A stretch of DNA of 64,000 nt from contig CAZKNJ010000003.1 of assembly GCA_964554185.1 (NCBI GenBank), positions 16,236-80,235 on the forward strand, in the 5' to 3' direction. Both the position numbers and the translations under genes were made by a program. Shown here one piece after another: positions 43,977 to 51,220 of this stretch. The notes below the pieces were generated by a model, which worked only from the letters and a program-made list of their open reading frames with translations, had not been told where the DNA came from and made no database searches. This stretch comes from CAZKNJ01 sp964554185. Its GTDB lineage: Bacteria > 4484-113. Each line of letters starts with the position of its first letter. The stretch's first letter is position 1.

Positions 43977-44453
43977 TTACGGCTGAACGTAACCGGGCAC
44001 GCTGGCCAGGTCGCCGAAGAAGATCTTGCGGTCTTCCTCGCCAGCGATAGCCTCTCCCGCCTTCTGCGCGAGCTGCAAGTGCTTATCGCGTTCACCCTCG
44101 TTACTCCCAACCGCATGCGCCCGCGCCAACGCCTCATACGCGAAGGCGATATCGAAGTCCGCGATGCCGTTGGCCTCGCAAATCTCCAGGCACCGCTTTG
44201 CGTAATGCAGCGCCGGATCTGCCTTGCCCAAGACCGCGTACACCCGCGAGATGAGCCAGACGCCCCTTGCGTGGTTCACCGGCGTTCCGGCCTGCAGCCA
44301 GTGGTAGCACGAGGCGTGCGCCGCGTGCAGCATCTGCTCGTCTTCTTCCGGCGTTCGGTCTGGCTTATCCATCATTGTCCAGACCAGGTTGTTCAGCTCA
44401 ATGCCGAAGCGCTTGTGCAAACCAAGGTTCCCCGTTTGCTCCTTTTCAGCCAT
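43977..44453 (-). CDS. Small TPR-like cytoplasmic protein
   Basis: Unrecognised beyond its fold. After N-terminal residues M-A-E-K-E-Q-T-G, the 158-residue protein is all helical, with TPR-like pairs (V-W-L-I-S-R-V-Y-A-V-L-G-K-A-D-P-A-L-H-Y-A and F-D-I-A-F-A-Y-E-A-L-A-R-A-H-A). No signal or membrane segment is seen. ATG 44453 follows GGAGGGG; an in-frame ATG 12 nt earlier is less well placed. Similar short proteins are annotated as hypothetical in many bacteria. Confidence 0.7.
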   Translation of the reverse strand: MAEKEQTGNLGLHKRFGIELNNLVWTMMDKPDRTPEEDEQMLHAAHASCYHWLQAGTPVNHARGVWLISRVYAVLGKADPALHYAKRCLEICEANGIADFDIAFAYEALARAHAVGSNEGERDKHLQLAQKAGEAIAGEEDRKIFFGDLASVPGYVQP

Positions 44454-44486
44454 AGACCCCTCCATAAAGTCAGAAACTCCGCGTCC

Positions 44487-44495
44487 AGTTTACCA
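44487..44495 (-). promoter_or_regulatory. Extended -10 promoter of the small TPR gene
   Basis: TGG-TAAACT on the minus strand, 33 nt before ATG 44453. It lies just beyond the end of the selenoprotein gene. Confidence 0.4.
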
Positions 44496-44505
44496 TTTTC
44501 CCACC

Positions 44506-44528
44506 GGGATTGCCCACTGCTAAATCCC
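44506..44528 (-). promoter_or_regulatory. Hairpin directly after in-frame TGA (candidate SECIS)
   Basis: On the minus strand, GGGATT (44528-44523) and AATCCC (44511-44506) form a perfect 6-bp stem around an 11-nt loop TAGCAGTGGGC. The stem begins at the base right after the TGA at 44531-44529, and G residues lie in the loop. Bacterial SECIS elements are hairpins just 3' of the UGA. This one fits in position, but sequence alone cannot prove SelB binding. Confidence 0.5.
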
Positions 44529-44738
44529 TCAGCCGCCGCCCTGCCAGCCCCGGGTCACCTTGCCGTCATCCTCTACGATGACCGGCACAATCCGCTTGCC
44601 CGTGAGTTTCACTATCTCCGGAATGCGCCTGGACTCCACACTGAGGTTGACCTCTATGAACTCCACACCCTTGGAAACATGGTACTCCTTCGCTGCGGCA
44701 CAATAGGGGCAACCGGTCTTCGTATAGATGATAACCAT
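44520..44738 (-). CDS. UXX-star family glutaredoxin-like selenoprotein (TGA read as Sec)
   Basis: The conventional frame stops after 69 residues at a TGA (44531-44529). Read through as selenocysteine, it continues G-I and then stops at TAG, giving the ending G-W-Q-G-G-G-U-G-I. Exactly this layout, Sec (or Cys) followed by two residues and the stop, defines the UXX-star glutaredoxin-like (seleno)proteins, whose members commonly end G-F-G-G-G-U-G-x. The N-terminal redox site C-P-Y-C is at residues 10-13, with V-P-V-I-V near 52 forming the cis-Pro strand. A hairpin starts immediately after the TGA. ATG 44738 lies 8 nt behind an extended -10 box. No sel genes are in the window, so Sec insertion depends on machinery elsewhere. 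Without readthrough it would be a 69-aa glutaredoxin. Confidence 0.75.
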
Positions 44739-44746
44739 AGGCGGCG

Positions 44747-44755
44747 ATTTTAGCA
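44747..44755 (-). promoter_or_regulatory. Extended -10 promoter of the UXX-star gene, leaderless
   Basis: TGC-TAAAAT on the minus strand, ending 8 nt before ATG 44738. It also supports that start over the in-frame ATG at 44756. Confidence 0.5.
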
Positions 44756-44800
44756 TAGGGCAAACCCCCCTTCATCCCCAAGACTTATGTGGCTTAACTG

Positions 44801-44809
44801 TGGTAGAAT
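44801..44809 (+). promoter_or_regulatory. Extended -10 promoter of the tryptophanase-family gene
   Basis: TGG-TAGAAT, 81 nt before ATG 44891. The leader contains two similar GAAGGAACTATC/GGAGGAACTATG segments, of which the second is the ribosome site. Confidence 0.5.
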
Positions 44810-44890
44810 GGCGGTAAGAAGGACTCCAGTCCAAGAACGAAGTTCCAGCCCAGTCCTCCGCCAAGTGAAGGAACTATCAATGGAGGAACT

Positions 44891-46309
44891 ATGGGCTCAA
44901 AAAACCGCGTTGAATGGAGGCCGCCTGCGAAAGCCTCGGACCTTAAGGTCCCCGAACCTTACAAGATTAAGTCCACGGAGCCAATCAGGCTGAATACGCG
45001 CGCTCAACGCAAAACGATACTGGAGCGCGCAGCCTACAACCTGTTCAACATCAGCAGCCGGGACATCTACCTGGACTTCCTCACCGATTCGGGCACCGGG
45101 GCGATGAGCCACCACCAGTGGGCCGCGCTCACCGAGGGCGACGAATCATACGCCGGCAGTACGTCTTTTGACCTGTTGAAGGCCACCGTGCGCGACCTTT
45201 TCGGCTTCCAGTACGTGCTGCCGTCGCACCAGGGGCGCAGCGCCGAGCTGGTGCTGATGAGCCACTTCCTGCCGCGCAAAGGGCTGGTGGTCCCGGGGAA
45301 CATCCACTTTGACACGACCGGCGCCCACATTGAGTACCGCAGCGGCGTCATCCGCAACTTCCCCGACCCGCGCATCTACGACCTGGACGATCTGACGATG
45401 TTTAAGGGGAATGTGGATCTGCCGAAGCTCTCGGCCTTCCTTTCGCGCAACGAAAGCAAGGTTCCGCTGGTCATCGTCACCGCCACCTGTAACAGCGGCG
45501 GGGGCCAGCCAGTGTCGCTGGAGAACATAGCGGGCGTCGCGCAGCTTTGCCGCAAGCACCGGATACCCGTATTCGTAGATTCGGCACGGGTGATTGAGAA
45601 CGCTTATTTCATCAAAACCTACGAGCCGGGGCAATCCCGCAAGTCCATCAAGTCAATCCTGCGCGAATTCATGTCCCACGCGGATGGCATGATAATGAGC
45701 GCCAAGAAGGACGGGTTGGTCAACATCGGCGGCTTCATCGGCACCAACAACGAAAACATCTACGATGCGCTGAGGCCCTACACTATCCTGTTTGACGGCT
45801 TCGTCACCTATGGCGGGCTTGCCGGGCGTGACCTGGCGGCGATGGCGGTTGGCCTGCGCGAGGCTACCGACCTGGACTACCTGAAGCACCGCGCCAGCCA
45901 GGCGGCCTACCTTGCGGTGTCGCTGCGCGAGCAGGGCGTGCGGGTGGTGATGCCGCCCGGCGGGCATGCGGTGTACCTTGACGCGAGGGATTTCTGCCCT
46001 CACCTTCGATTGGACAAGTACCCGGGGCATGCGCTGGCCATCGCGCTGTATCTGGAGGCGGGAATCAGAAGCTGCGAGATCGGCACCCTTCTGCGGGGCC
46101 GCGACCCGCGCACGCGCAAAGACCGGACCGACGGGATGGACTTGCTGCGGTTGGCTATCCCGCGCCGGGTTTACAGCTACAACCAGCTTGACTACACCAT
46201 TGAGGCGGTGCTTGCCCTCAAGCGCAAAGCTCACACCATCCGCGGCGTAAAATTCGCCCGGGAAGCCGCATTCCTGCGGCACTTCACAAGTGAGTTCGCT
46301 CTGGTATAG
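44891..46309 (+). CDS. Tryptophanase / tyrosine phenol-lyase family PLP enzyme
   Basis: These enzymes cleave tryptophan or tyrosine to indole or phenol plus pyruvate and ammonia. The family order is clear: Y-L-D-F-L-T-D-S-G-T-G-A-M near residue 57, the G-D-E-S-Y-A-G segment, L-P-S-H-Q-G-R-S-A-E, V-T-A-T-C-N-S-G-G-G-Q-P-V near 197, and the PLP lysine motif M-S-A-K-K-D-G near 270. Length 472 is typical. Sequence does not decide between tryptophanase and tyrosine phenol-lyase, or a third substrate. ATG 44891 follows GGAGGA. The next gene starts 39 nt later and has a promoter overlapping this gene's end. Confidence 0.9.
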   Translation: MGSKNRVEWRPPAKASDLKVPEPYKIKSTEPIRLNTRAQRKTILERAAYNLFNISSRDIYLDFLTDSGTGAMSHHQWAALTEGDESYAGSTSFDLLKATVRDLFGFQYVLPSHQGRSAELVLMSHFLPRKGLVVPGNIHFDTTGAHIEYRSGVIRNFPDPRIYDLDDLTMFKGNVDLPKLSAFLSRNESKVPLVIVTATCNSGGGQPVSLENIAGVAQLCRKHRIPVFVDSARVIENAYFIKTYEPGQSRKSIKSILREFMSHADGMIMSAKKDGLVNIGGFIGTNNENIYDALRPYTILFDGFVTYGGLAGRDLAAMAVGLREATDLDYLKHRASQAAYLAVSLREQGVRVVMPPGGHAVYLDARDFCPHLRLDKYPGHALAIALYLEAGIRSCEIGTLLRGRDPRTRKDRTDGMDLLRLAIPRRVYSYNQLDYTIEAVLALKRKAHTIRGVKFAREAAFLRHFTSEFALV

Positions 46310-46310
46310 T
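46302..46310 (+). promoter_or_regulatory. Extended -10 promoter before the cyclic-DPG synthase gene
   Basis: TGG-TATAGT overlaps the stop codon of the preceding gene and lies 38 nt before ATG 46349. Confidence 0.4.
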
Positions 46311-46348
46311 AGAGCTAACATACTCGCACTGGTAATTGCGGAGGCGAA

Positions 46349-47668
46349 ATGGAACCACGCAAGGTGATATTAATCGGCGCCGCCGGGCGCGATTTTCATA
46401 ACTTCAACACGGTCTTCCGGGACAACCCGGACTACCGGGTGGCGGCTTTCACCGCCACGCAGATTCCTTCGATTGACGACCGCATGTACCCTCCCGAGCT
46501 TGCGGGCAAGCTCTATCCAGAGGGCATTAACATTGAGCCGATGGACGAGCTCGAGGAGTTGATTCAGCGGCTGGAAGTGGACGTCTGCTATTTCTCCTAC
46601 AGCGACATCTCCTACGACAATCTCGGCCAACTGGGATCACGCGTGCAACTGGCAGGCGCTGAGTTTGCCTTCCTGCCGCCGCTGGCGACTATGATCAAGA
46701 GCTCCAAGCCGGTCATTTCGGTCGTGGCGGTGCGCACCGGCTGCGGCAAGAGCCAGACCACGCGCTATCTGGCGGCCATTCTCAAGAAGATTGGCCTGCG
46801 GGCGGCGGTGGTGCGCCACCCGATGCCCTACGGCAACCTGGTGGAGCAGCGGGTGCAGAAGTTTGAAACCCTGGACGACCTCAAGCAGCATAACTGCACG
46901 ATAGAGGAAATCGAGGAGTACGAACCCCATATCAATGAGGGCAATATCGTCTTCGCCGGAGTGGACTACGCCGACATCCTGCGCGAGGCCGAGGCCTCCG
47001 CCGATGTGGTGCTGTGGGATGGCGGCAACAACGACGCCACCTTTTTCCAGAGCGACCTGATGATAACCGTGACCGACCCGCACCGCGCGGGTGACGAGCT
47101 GCGGTACTATCCCAGCGAATTCAACCTGCGCGCGGCCGACGTGATAGTGGTCAACAAGGTGAGCACCGCCGAGCCGAAGAAGGTGGAAACGCTGCTGAGC
47201 AACATCAGGAGCCGGAATGCAGCGGCCGAAGTCGTGATGTGCGACTCGCCGGTCAGCGTGCTGGAACCCGAAGCGATTCGGGGAAAGCGGGCGCTGCTGG
47301 TGGAAGACGGCCCCACCGTCACTCACGGCGAGATGAACATCGGCGCCGCCTACATCGCCGCCATCCAGTTTGGCGCGGCCAGGATCGTGGATCCCCGGCC
47401 CTCCGCGCGCGGCTCCATCGCCGAGGCCTACCGCAAGTACCCGCACCTTACCCAGGTGCTGCCGGCGCTCGGGTATTTCCCCGAGCAGCTAAAGGAGCTG
47501 GAAGACACCATCGCGGCGGTTGACTGCGATGTGGTGGTGGTTGGCACTCCGATTGACCTTACGCGCATCGTGAAGATTCCGCAAAAGGCGGTGCGGGTGA
47601 AGTACCAACTGGAGGAGAAATCGCCGGGACAACTGGAGAAGGCCGTGCGCAAGGTGGTCGGGGCTTAG
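46349..47668 (+). CDS. Cyclic 2,3-diphosphoglycerate synthase family protein
   Basis: The family makes cyclic 2,3-diphosphoglycerate from 2,3-DPG with ATP, a thermoprotectant known from methanogens, but many bacteria carry the same gene with no known product. The N-terminal Rossmann start V-I-L-I-G-A-A-G-R-D-F-H-N-F-N is diagnostic. The P-loop V-R-T-G-C-G-K-S-Q-T is near residue 130, followed by H-P-M-P-Y-G, V-W-D-G-G-N-N-D near 223, V-D-P-R-P near 352 and V-V-G-T-P-I-D-L near 395. Length 439 is normal. GGAGG precedes the ATG. Nearness to the tryptophanase-family gene may mean a joint pathway, but this is not a known pairing to me. Confidence 0.88.
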   Translation: MEPRKVILIGAAGRDFHNFNTVFRDNPDYRVAAFTATQIPSIDDRMYPPELAGKLYPEGINIEPMDELEELIQRLEVDVCYFSYSDISYDNLGQLGSRVQLAGAEFAFLPPLATMIKSSKPVISVVAVRTGCGKSQTTRYLAAILKKIGLRAAVVRHPMPYGNLVEQRVQKFETLDDLKQHNCTIEEIEEYEPHINEGNIVFAGVDYADILREAEASADVVLWDGGNNDATFFQSDLMITVTDPHRAGDELRYYPSEFNLRAADVIVVNKVSTAEPKKVETLLSNIRSRNAAAEVVMCDSPVSVLEPEAIRGKRALLVEDGPTVTHGEMNIGAAYIAAIQFGAARIVDPRPSARGSIAEAYRKYPHLTQVLPALGYFPEQLKELEDTIAAVDCDVVVVGTPIDLTRIVKIPQKAVRVKYQLEEKSPGQLEKAVRKVVGA

Positions 47669-47703
47669 GCGCCCGGCGCAATACTTGGACTGCTTAAACG
47701 AAG

Positions 47704-47726
47704 AGGGGTGGCCCCAGGCCACCCCT
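47704..47726. terminator. Stem-loop between convergent cDPG synthase and HU genes
   Basis: A perfect 10-bp inverted repeat AGGGGTGGCC/GGCCACCCCT around a 3-nt loop. There is no strong T-run on either side, so a bidirectional terminator is likely but not certain. Confidence 0.65.
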
Positions 47727-47745
47727 GCTTCATTCGTCGTGGAAC

Positions 47746-48036
47746 TTACTTCTTGCCGACGACGTCTTTGAGGCTCTTCCCCGCAACGAACTTGGGAACC
47801 CTGCGCTGAGGAATGGTGATCTTGGCGCCCGTCTGCGGGTTCACGCCCGTGCGCTTCTTGCGGCTCGCCACTGAGAACGTGCCGAAACCGGTGAGCTGCA
47901 CCTTGCCGCCCTTCTTCAGGGCGGAAGTGATGACGTCAATGGTTGCGTCAACCGCCGCCTTCGCCTTAGTCTTCTCAATCTTGGCGGTTTTGGCGACCTC
48001 GTTTACCAGGTCTGTTTTACCCAAAATCTTGGTCAT
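47746..48036 (-). CDS. hup: HU-family nucleoid protein
   Basis: A small DNA-bending protein of the HU/IHF type. The 96-residue sequence has the family fold: helices K-T-D-L-V-N-E-V-A-K and A-V-D-A-T-I-D-V-I, then V-Q-L-T-G-F-G-T-F, the DNA-arm motif G-V-N-P-Q-T-G-A-K-I-T-I-P, and P-K-F-V-A-G-K. Length is standard. The ATG follows GAGGGGAAGG and an extended -10 box further upstream. Confidence 0.96.
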   Translation of the reverse strand: MTKILGKTDLVNEVAKTAKIEKTKAKAAVDATIDVITSALKKGGKVQLTGFGTFSVASRKKRTGVNPQTGAKITIPQRRVPKFVAGKSLKDVVGKK

Positions 48037-48066
48037 GGCCTTCCCCTCGTTAATTGAGATAGCCGC

Positions 48067-48075
48067 ATTATATCA
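48067..48075 (-). promoter_or_regulatory. Extended -10 promoter of HU
   Basis: TGA-TATAAT on the minus strand, 30 nt before ATG 48036. The leader holds GAGGGGAAGG. Confidence 0.55.
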
Positions 48076-48175
48076 CAGCGCGTCCGCCTCCGCAAGCCTT
48101 TAAGCCAGTCACAATGCGGATTCCCGCAGATTCTCGGTATCGCTATTCCCTAGGGAAGCGCACTCCTGGGTTGCA

Positions 48176-48184
48176 TGTTAGACT
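48176..48184 (+). promoter_or_regulatory. Extended -10 promoter of queH, leaderless
   Basis: TGT-TAGACT ends 10 nt before ATG 48195. Confidence 0.45.
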
Positions 48185-48194
48185 CATCCCCTCA

Positions 48195-48788
48195 ATGGAA
48201 GCCACGCACGCAACCGGCGCCGAGCAACTTGACCCGCGCGATGTCGCGGGCCGCAGCGTGCTGCTGCACGTATGCTGCGCGCCGGACGCAACCGTGCCGC
48301 TGCAGTTGCTCATGCCGTTGGCGAAGAAGGTGGTGGCCTATTTCCACAACCCCAACGTCTACCCGCCGGAGGAATATGCGCGCCGGCTTGGGGCGATGCG
48401 CACCGTGGCTTCCGAGTACGGTTGCGAGTTGGTGGAGGGGGATTACGGGGAAGCGCCGAAGTACGCCACGTTGTTCAGCATGTACGCCGCCGAGCCTGAG
48501 GGCGGTGAACGCTGCCATCTCTGCTACGCGATGCGGCTGGAATCGTCTGCCCGCATGGCCGCTGACCTCGGCCTGGACTGCTTTGCCACCACTCTCACGA
48601 TCAGCCCCCATAAGAACCACCGCACCATCAACTCTCTGGGCGAGGCAGCCGCGGGTAGGTGGGGCGTGGGCTATGTCGCGTCCAATTTCAAGAAGCGAGA
48701 AGGCTTCAAGGAGAGCGTGAGGCTGGCCAACGAGCTGGGATTGTACCGCCAGAACTACTGCGGCTGCGCCTGGTCACGGCGCGACTAA
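48195..48788 (+). CDS. queH: QueH, epoxyqueuosine reductase (DUF208)
   Basis: QueH carries out the last step of queuosine synthesis in tRNA, reducing epoxyqueuosine. The three Cys pairs of the metal and cluster sites are present: L-H-V-C-C-A-P-D near residue 27, C-H-L-C-Y near 104, and N-Y-C-G-C-A-W-S at the C-terminus. T-T-L-T-I-S-P-H-K and F-K-K-R-E-G are also typical. ATG 48195 is preferred over an in-frame ATG at 48114, because the family start and the -10 box agree with it. The last four bases overlap the stop of the VWA-FHA gene on the other strand. Confidence 0.92.
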   Translation: MEATHATGAEQLDPRDVAGRSVLLHVCCAPDATVPLQLLMPLAKKVVAYFHNPNVYPPEEYARRLGAMRTVASEYGCELVEGDYGEAPKYATLFSMYAAEPEGGERCHLCYAMRLESSARMAADLGLDCFATTLTISPHKNHRTINSLGEAAAGRWGVGYVASNFKKREGFKESVRLANELGLYRQNYCGCAWSRRD

Positions 48789-50671
48789 AGCAACTTGATC
48801 TTAGTATCGCCCAGCGCGATGATGTCGCCCGCGCCGGCGGCTTCCGGTTGGTGCGGCGTGAGCTTGCGCCCATTCAGCTCCGTGCCGTTGGTGCTTCCCA
48901 AGTCCTCCACCTCAACGCTGTCACCCACGCGCCGGATAACCAGATGCTGTCGGCTCACCTGCCGATCTTCGGGCAACAGGATGATGCCTTCTTTGCGGCC
49001 CACCACCAGCTCCGCCTTCAGTTCAAACGACATTCCGCTGTGGGGGCCGGTAACCACCATCGCGCTGGTAGCGGGCTTGCGCACTTCGGCGGACGGCTCC
49101 GGCAGTCCTAGCTCGGCGCGCCGCTGCCGCTCATCCATATCCACCTGTTCCATCAAGTAGTCAATGTCTATTTCGCCCTGCTCCTTGCGCACTCGCCGCT
49201 CGCGGAACACCACTCGCGTGCTGCCGATGATGAACTCGTCGCCGTCCTGCAGCCGCGCCGTGCGCACCGGCATTCCCCGATGCAGGGGCGGATTGTCTTC
49301 GTCCAGCGCCGCGAGCACAAACCCGTCGCTGCCCAGCTGCACCAGCGCGTGCTGCGCCAGCACGTCCGGGTCGTGCCGAATCTGGATGTTGCACTCCTCG
49401 CCCCGGCCGATGAGGTTCTCATCCCGCAGGGCGAAGTCCTTGCCCTCCAGCGGCGCAACCATTACCGTCACCCACGCCGCGCGCAGCAGCTTCACCAGCG
49501 TGAGCACCACCAGCGTGATGAATGCAATCACCATCAGTATCACGCCGGGCCAGAGCATCCGCGCCAACGCCGAGCCGAGGCCGGGCGAGCGGAAGGTGAA
49601 GTCGGTCGTGGCGGTGCGCGACTCCCAGTTCACCATCAGCGTCCCGTCCACAATCGCGCCCTGCCGTTTCTCGGCTGAGTCGTACTCGATTACATACTCG
49701 TTGAGTATCTGCTCCAGAATCGTCTGATAGATTTCCTTTAGGTCGTACGCCGTGGGCGAGAGGAAGAACCGCCCGCCAGTGCTGTCAGCTATGTAGCTCA
49801 GTCCGTTTACGTCAATCTGGTCGCCCAGGCCCAGAGTGAACACCGAGAAGCTCTCGTTCTGGGCGAGAATCTCGAGGCGGAAGTACTCAACCAGCGTGTC
49901 CGGCGTCTCGGTGCTGGCGTTGTCCATCCCGTCGGACAGCACGATTACCGCCCGGCGGTAGCCCTGAGTAAAACGCGTCAGGTTCATTCCCTGGCGCACC
50001 GCGTCGTAAAGCCGCGTCTGGCCAAATGCACGCAGATGGTCCAGCGCGTCCGTTACCAACTCCTTGTCAGCAGTGAAATCCTGCACCGTCACCACTGCGT
50101 CGGCGAACTTGATGAGCGCAACTTGGTCGTCGCTCTCGAGTTGGTGGATGAACCCCTTCACCGCCTCAATCTCCAGCTCCAGCGGCGTCGGCTCGTCCTG
50201 TTGCACCCCATGCAGTGGAATGGAGCGCAGTGCCTGCGGAGGGATATCGCCCTGCATGGAGCCGCTGACGTCAATCACAAAGCAGATGGCCAGCGGCAGG
50301 TCAAAGACCTCAGGGTTGGCGAATCTTAGCTCCGGCACCTCCGACCCGTTTTCGGTCAGCGCGAAGTTGGTGATGTCCAGGTTCTTGATAGGCAGGCCAC
50401 GCGTGTCGGTGACCGAGGCGAACAGCCTCACCAGGGGAAAAGCGCTCAGATCAAACTGCGAAATGCGCAGGTCGCGCTTGATCGGCGCAACCGGTGACTG
50501 GGGTGGGGCGGCAGCGGTGGGAATCCCAGCTTGCCCGCTGCCGGGCGGCTGGGCGGCGGGCGGCCCCTGCGGAGGCGGTCCGGGAGCCTGTGCGCTGGCA
50601 ATGTAGACCAACATACCCACCAGCGCCAGGGCGAAGGGCAGCCGGGAAAGGGCTTTGAGGCAGGTTAGCAC
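48785..50671 (-). CDS. VWA-FHA membrane protein
   Basis: Signal-like hydrophobic start (about 10-27), then a Pro/Gln-rich linker. A von Willebrand A domain (about 125-310) has a full MIDAS D-V-S-G-S near 134 and D-G-M-D near 248. One membrane helix lies at about 375-395. Two forkhead-associated-like domains follow in the cytoplasm: the first (about 410-490) is degenerate, the second (about 540-628) has the phosphothreonine-binding R-K-E-G, S-R-Q-H and G-S-T-N-G-T. This should be a transmembrane receptor-like protein with an external adhesion or scaffold domain and an internal phosphopeptide reader. The GTG start lies 7 nt behind a TAGAAT box. Confidence 0.85.
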   Translation of the reverse strand: MLTCLKALSRLPFALALVGMLVYIASAQAPGPPPQGPPAAQPPGSGQAGIPTAAAPPQSPVAPIKRDLRISQFDLSAFPLVRLFASVTDTRGLPIKNLDITNFALTENGSEVPELRFANPEVFDLPLAICFVIDVSGSMQGDIPPQALRSIPLHGVQQDEPTPLELEIEAVKGFIHQLESDDQVALIKFADAVVTVQDFTADKELVTDALDHLRAFGQTRLYDAVRQGMNLTRFTQGYRRAVIVLSDGMDNASTETPDTLVEYFRLEILAQNESFSVFTLGLGDQIDVNGLSYIADSTGGRFFLSPTAYDLKEIYQTILEQILNEYVIEYDSAEKRQGAIVDGTLMVNWESRTATTDFTFRSPGLGSALARMLWPGVILMVIAFITLVVLTLVKLLRAAWVTVMVAPLEGKDFALRDENLIGRGEECNIQIRHDPDVLAQHALVQLGSDGFVLAALDEDNPPLHRGMPVRTARLQDGDEFIIGSTRVVFRERRVRKEQGEIDIDYLMEQVDMDERQRRAELGLPEPSAEVRKPATSAMVVTGPHSGMSFELKAELVVGRKEGIILLPEDRQVSRQHLVIRRVGDSVEVEDLGSTNGTELNGRKLTPHQPEAAGAGDIIALGDTKIKLL

Positions 50672-50678
50672 CGCTTGT

Positions 50679-50684
50679 ATTCTA
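50679..50684 (-). promoter_or_regulatory. -10 box of the VWA-FHA gene, leaderless
   Basis: TAGAAT (preceded by CGG) on the minus strand, ending 7 nt before GTG 50671. Confidence 0.45.
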
Positions 50685-50905
50685 CCGCAGGATGGCGCGG
50701 CCGCATGGTTTCCGGCTTCCGCGATTTGGGAAAAACCTTCCCATTATGGTGGCGAACATCGGCATCCCGCGTTAAACTCTAGTGTAGGTTCCGGGAAGGA
50801 GGTCAGGAATCCTTCTCTTTTGCAGCCCGGCGCCGGCCATTGAGGTGAACATGTTTCACCCCTGTATTGTCGGGAAGTCGGGAATGCCCCGGTTGCTGGC
50901 TGCAA

Positions 50906-51068
50906 CCTCCCATCGGACTTACCGTATCCCGCTCGTGCGGAGGCCGAGGGCGAAATGGTATGGTTCGCCGGGCACGCAAGTGCTCAGTGTGCCCGAAGCC
51001 GAAGTGCCGGGCGGGATACGCACTTCTGGCGGCGGAACTCGGTCTGTCTGACGCCTTCCGATGGGAGG
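50906..51068. ncRNA. Candidate structured RNA: nested long inverted repeats
   Basis: The 546-nt gap between two divergent genes contains perfect nested inverted repeats. A 12-bp pair joins 50906-50917 to 51057-51068, and a 10-bp pair joins 50923-50932 to 51011-51020. A 6-bp pair 50970-50975/50989-50994 lies inside, with a bulged GG-TTCG/CGAA-G-CC stem just outside it. Together they make a rod of about 163 nt, the size and shape of 6S RNA. I cannot match it to 6S, SRP, tmRNA or a known riboswitch, and the strand is undecided. Short ORFs here look accidental. Confidence 0.4.
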
Positions 51069-51141
51069 CCATTTCCCCATAACCACGCGCCTTGCCGCCG
51101 GGGCTTGACACCCTGCCAGATTTGCCTTTTGCGCGGCAAAA

Positions 51142-51150
51142 TGCTATGAT
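51142..51150 (+). promoter_or_regulatory. Extended -10 promoter of the lytic transglycosylase gene
   Basis: TGC-TATGAT, with a possible -35 TTGCCT 17 nt upstream (51122-51127). An inverted repeat TTTGCC/GGCAAA (51121-51126/51135-51140) lies between the two and could be an operator. Confidence 0.5.
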
Positions 51151-51156
51151 TCGCTC

Positions 51157-51217
51157 CGCCCCGGTAACGGGGCGTTGTGCTTTAAGCGCTTATTTACGGC
51201 GGCCTTAGTGGCCGCCG
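51157..51217 (+). promoter_or_regulatory. Two-hairpin leader before the lytic transglycosylase
   Basis: Right after the predicted start of transcription, CGCCCCG and CGGGGCG (51157-51163/51168-51174) form a 7-bp stem closed by a GTAA tetraloop. A second stem CGGCGGCC/GGCCGCCG (51197-51204/51210-51217) ends at the base before the GTG/ATG start. No Shine-Dalgarno is visible, so the second hairpin may hide or replace one. A regulatory role is inferred. Confidence 0.4.
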
Positions 51218-51220
51218 GTG

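Noticed and set aside
50867..51082. Short plus-strand ORF with C-x2-C patterns
   Set aside because: It spans both arms of the perfect nested repeats, has no ribosome site, and its Cys spacing is probably a by-product of the stem sequences. RNA structure explains the block better.
50803..51111. Minus-strand 102-codon ORF in the same gap
   Set aside because: Arg/Pro/Ser-rich composition typical of chance frames in GC-rich DNA, and no start signals.
50820..51220. Known riboswitch (cyclic di-AMP ydaO, cyclic di-GMP GEMM, cobalamin) or SRP RNA
   Set aside because: Diagnostic sequence blocks such as the ydaO G-C-T-A-A-C-C segment or the SRP G-G-A-A-G-G/A-G-C-A-G loop are not seen.
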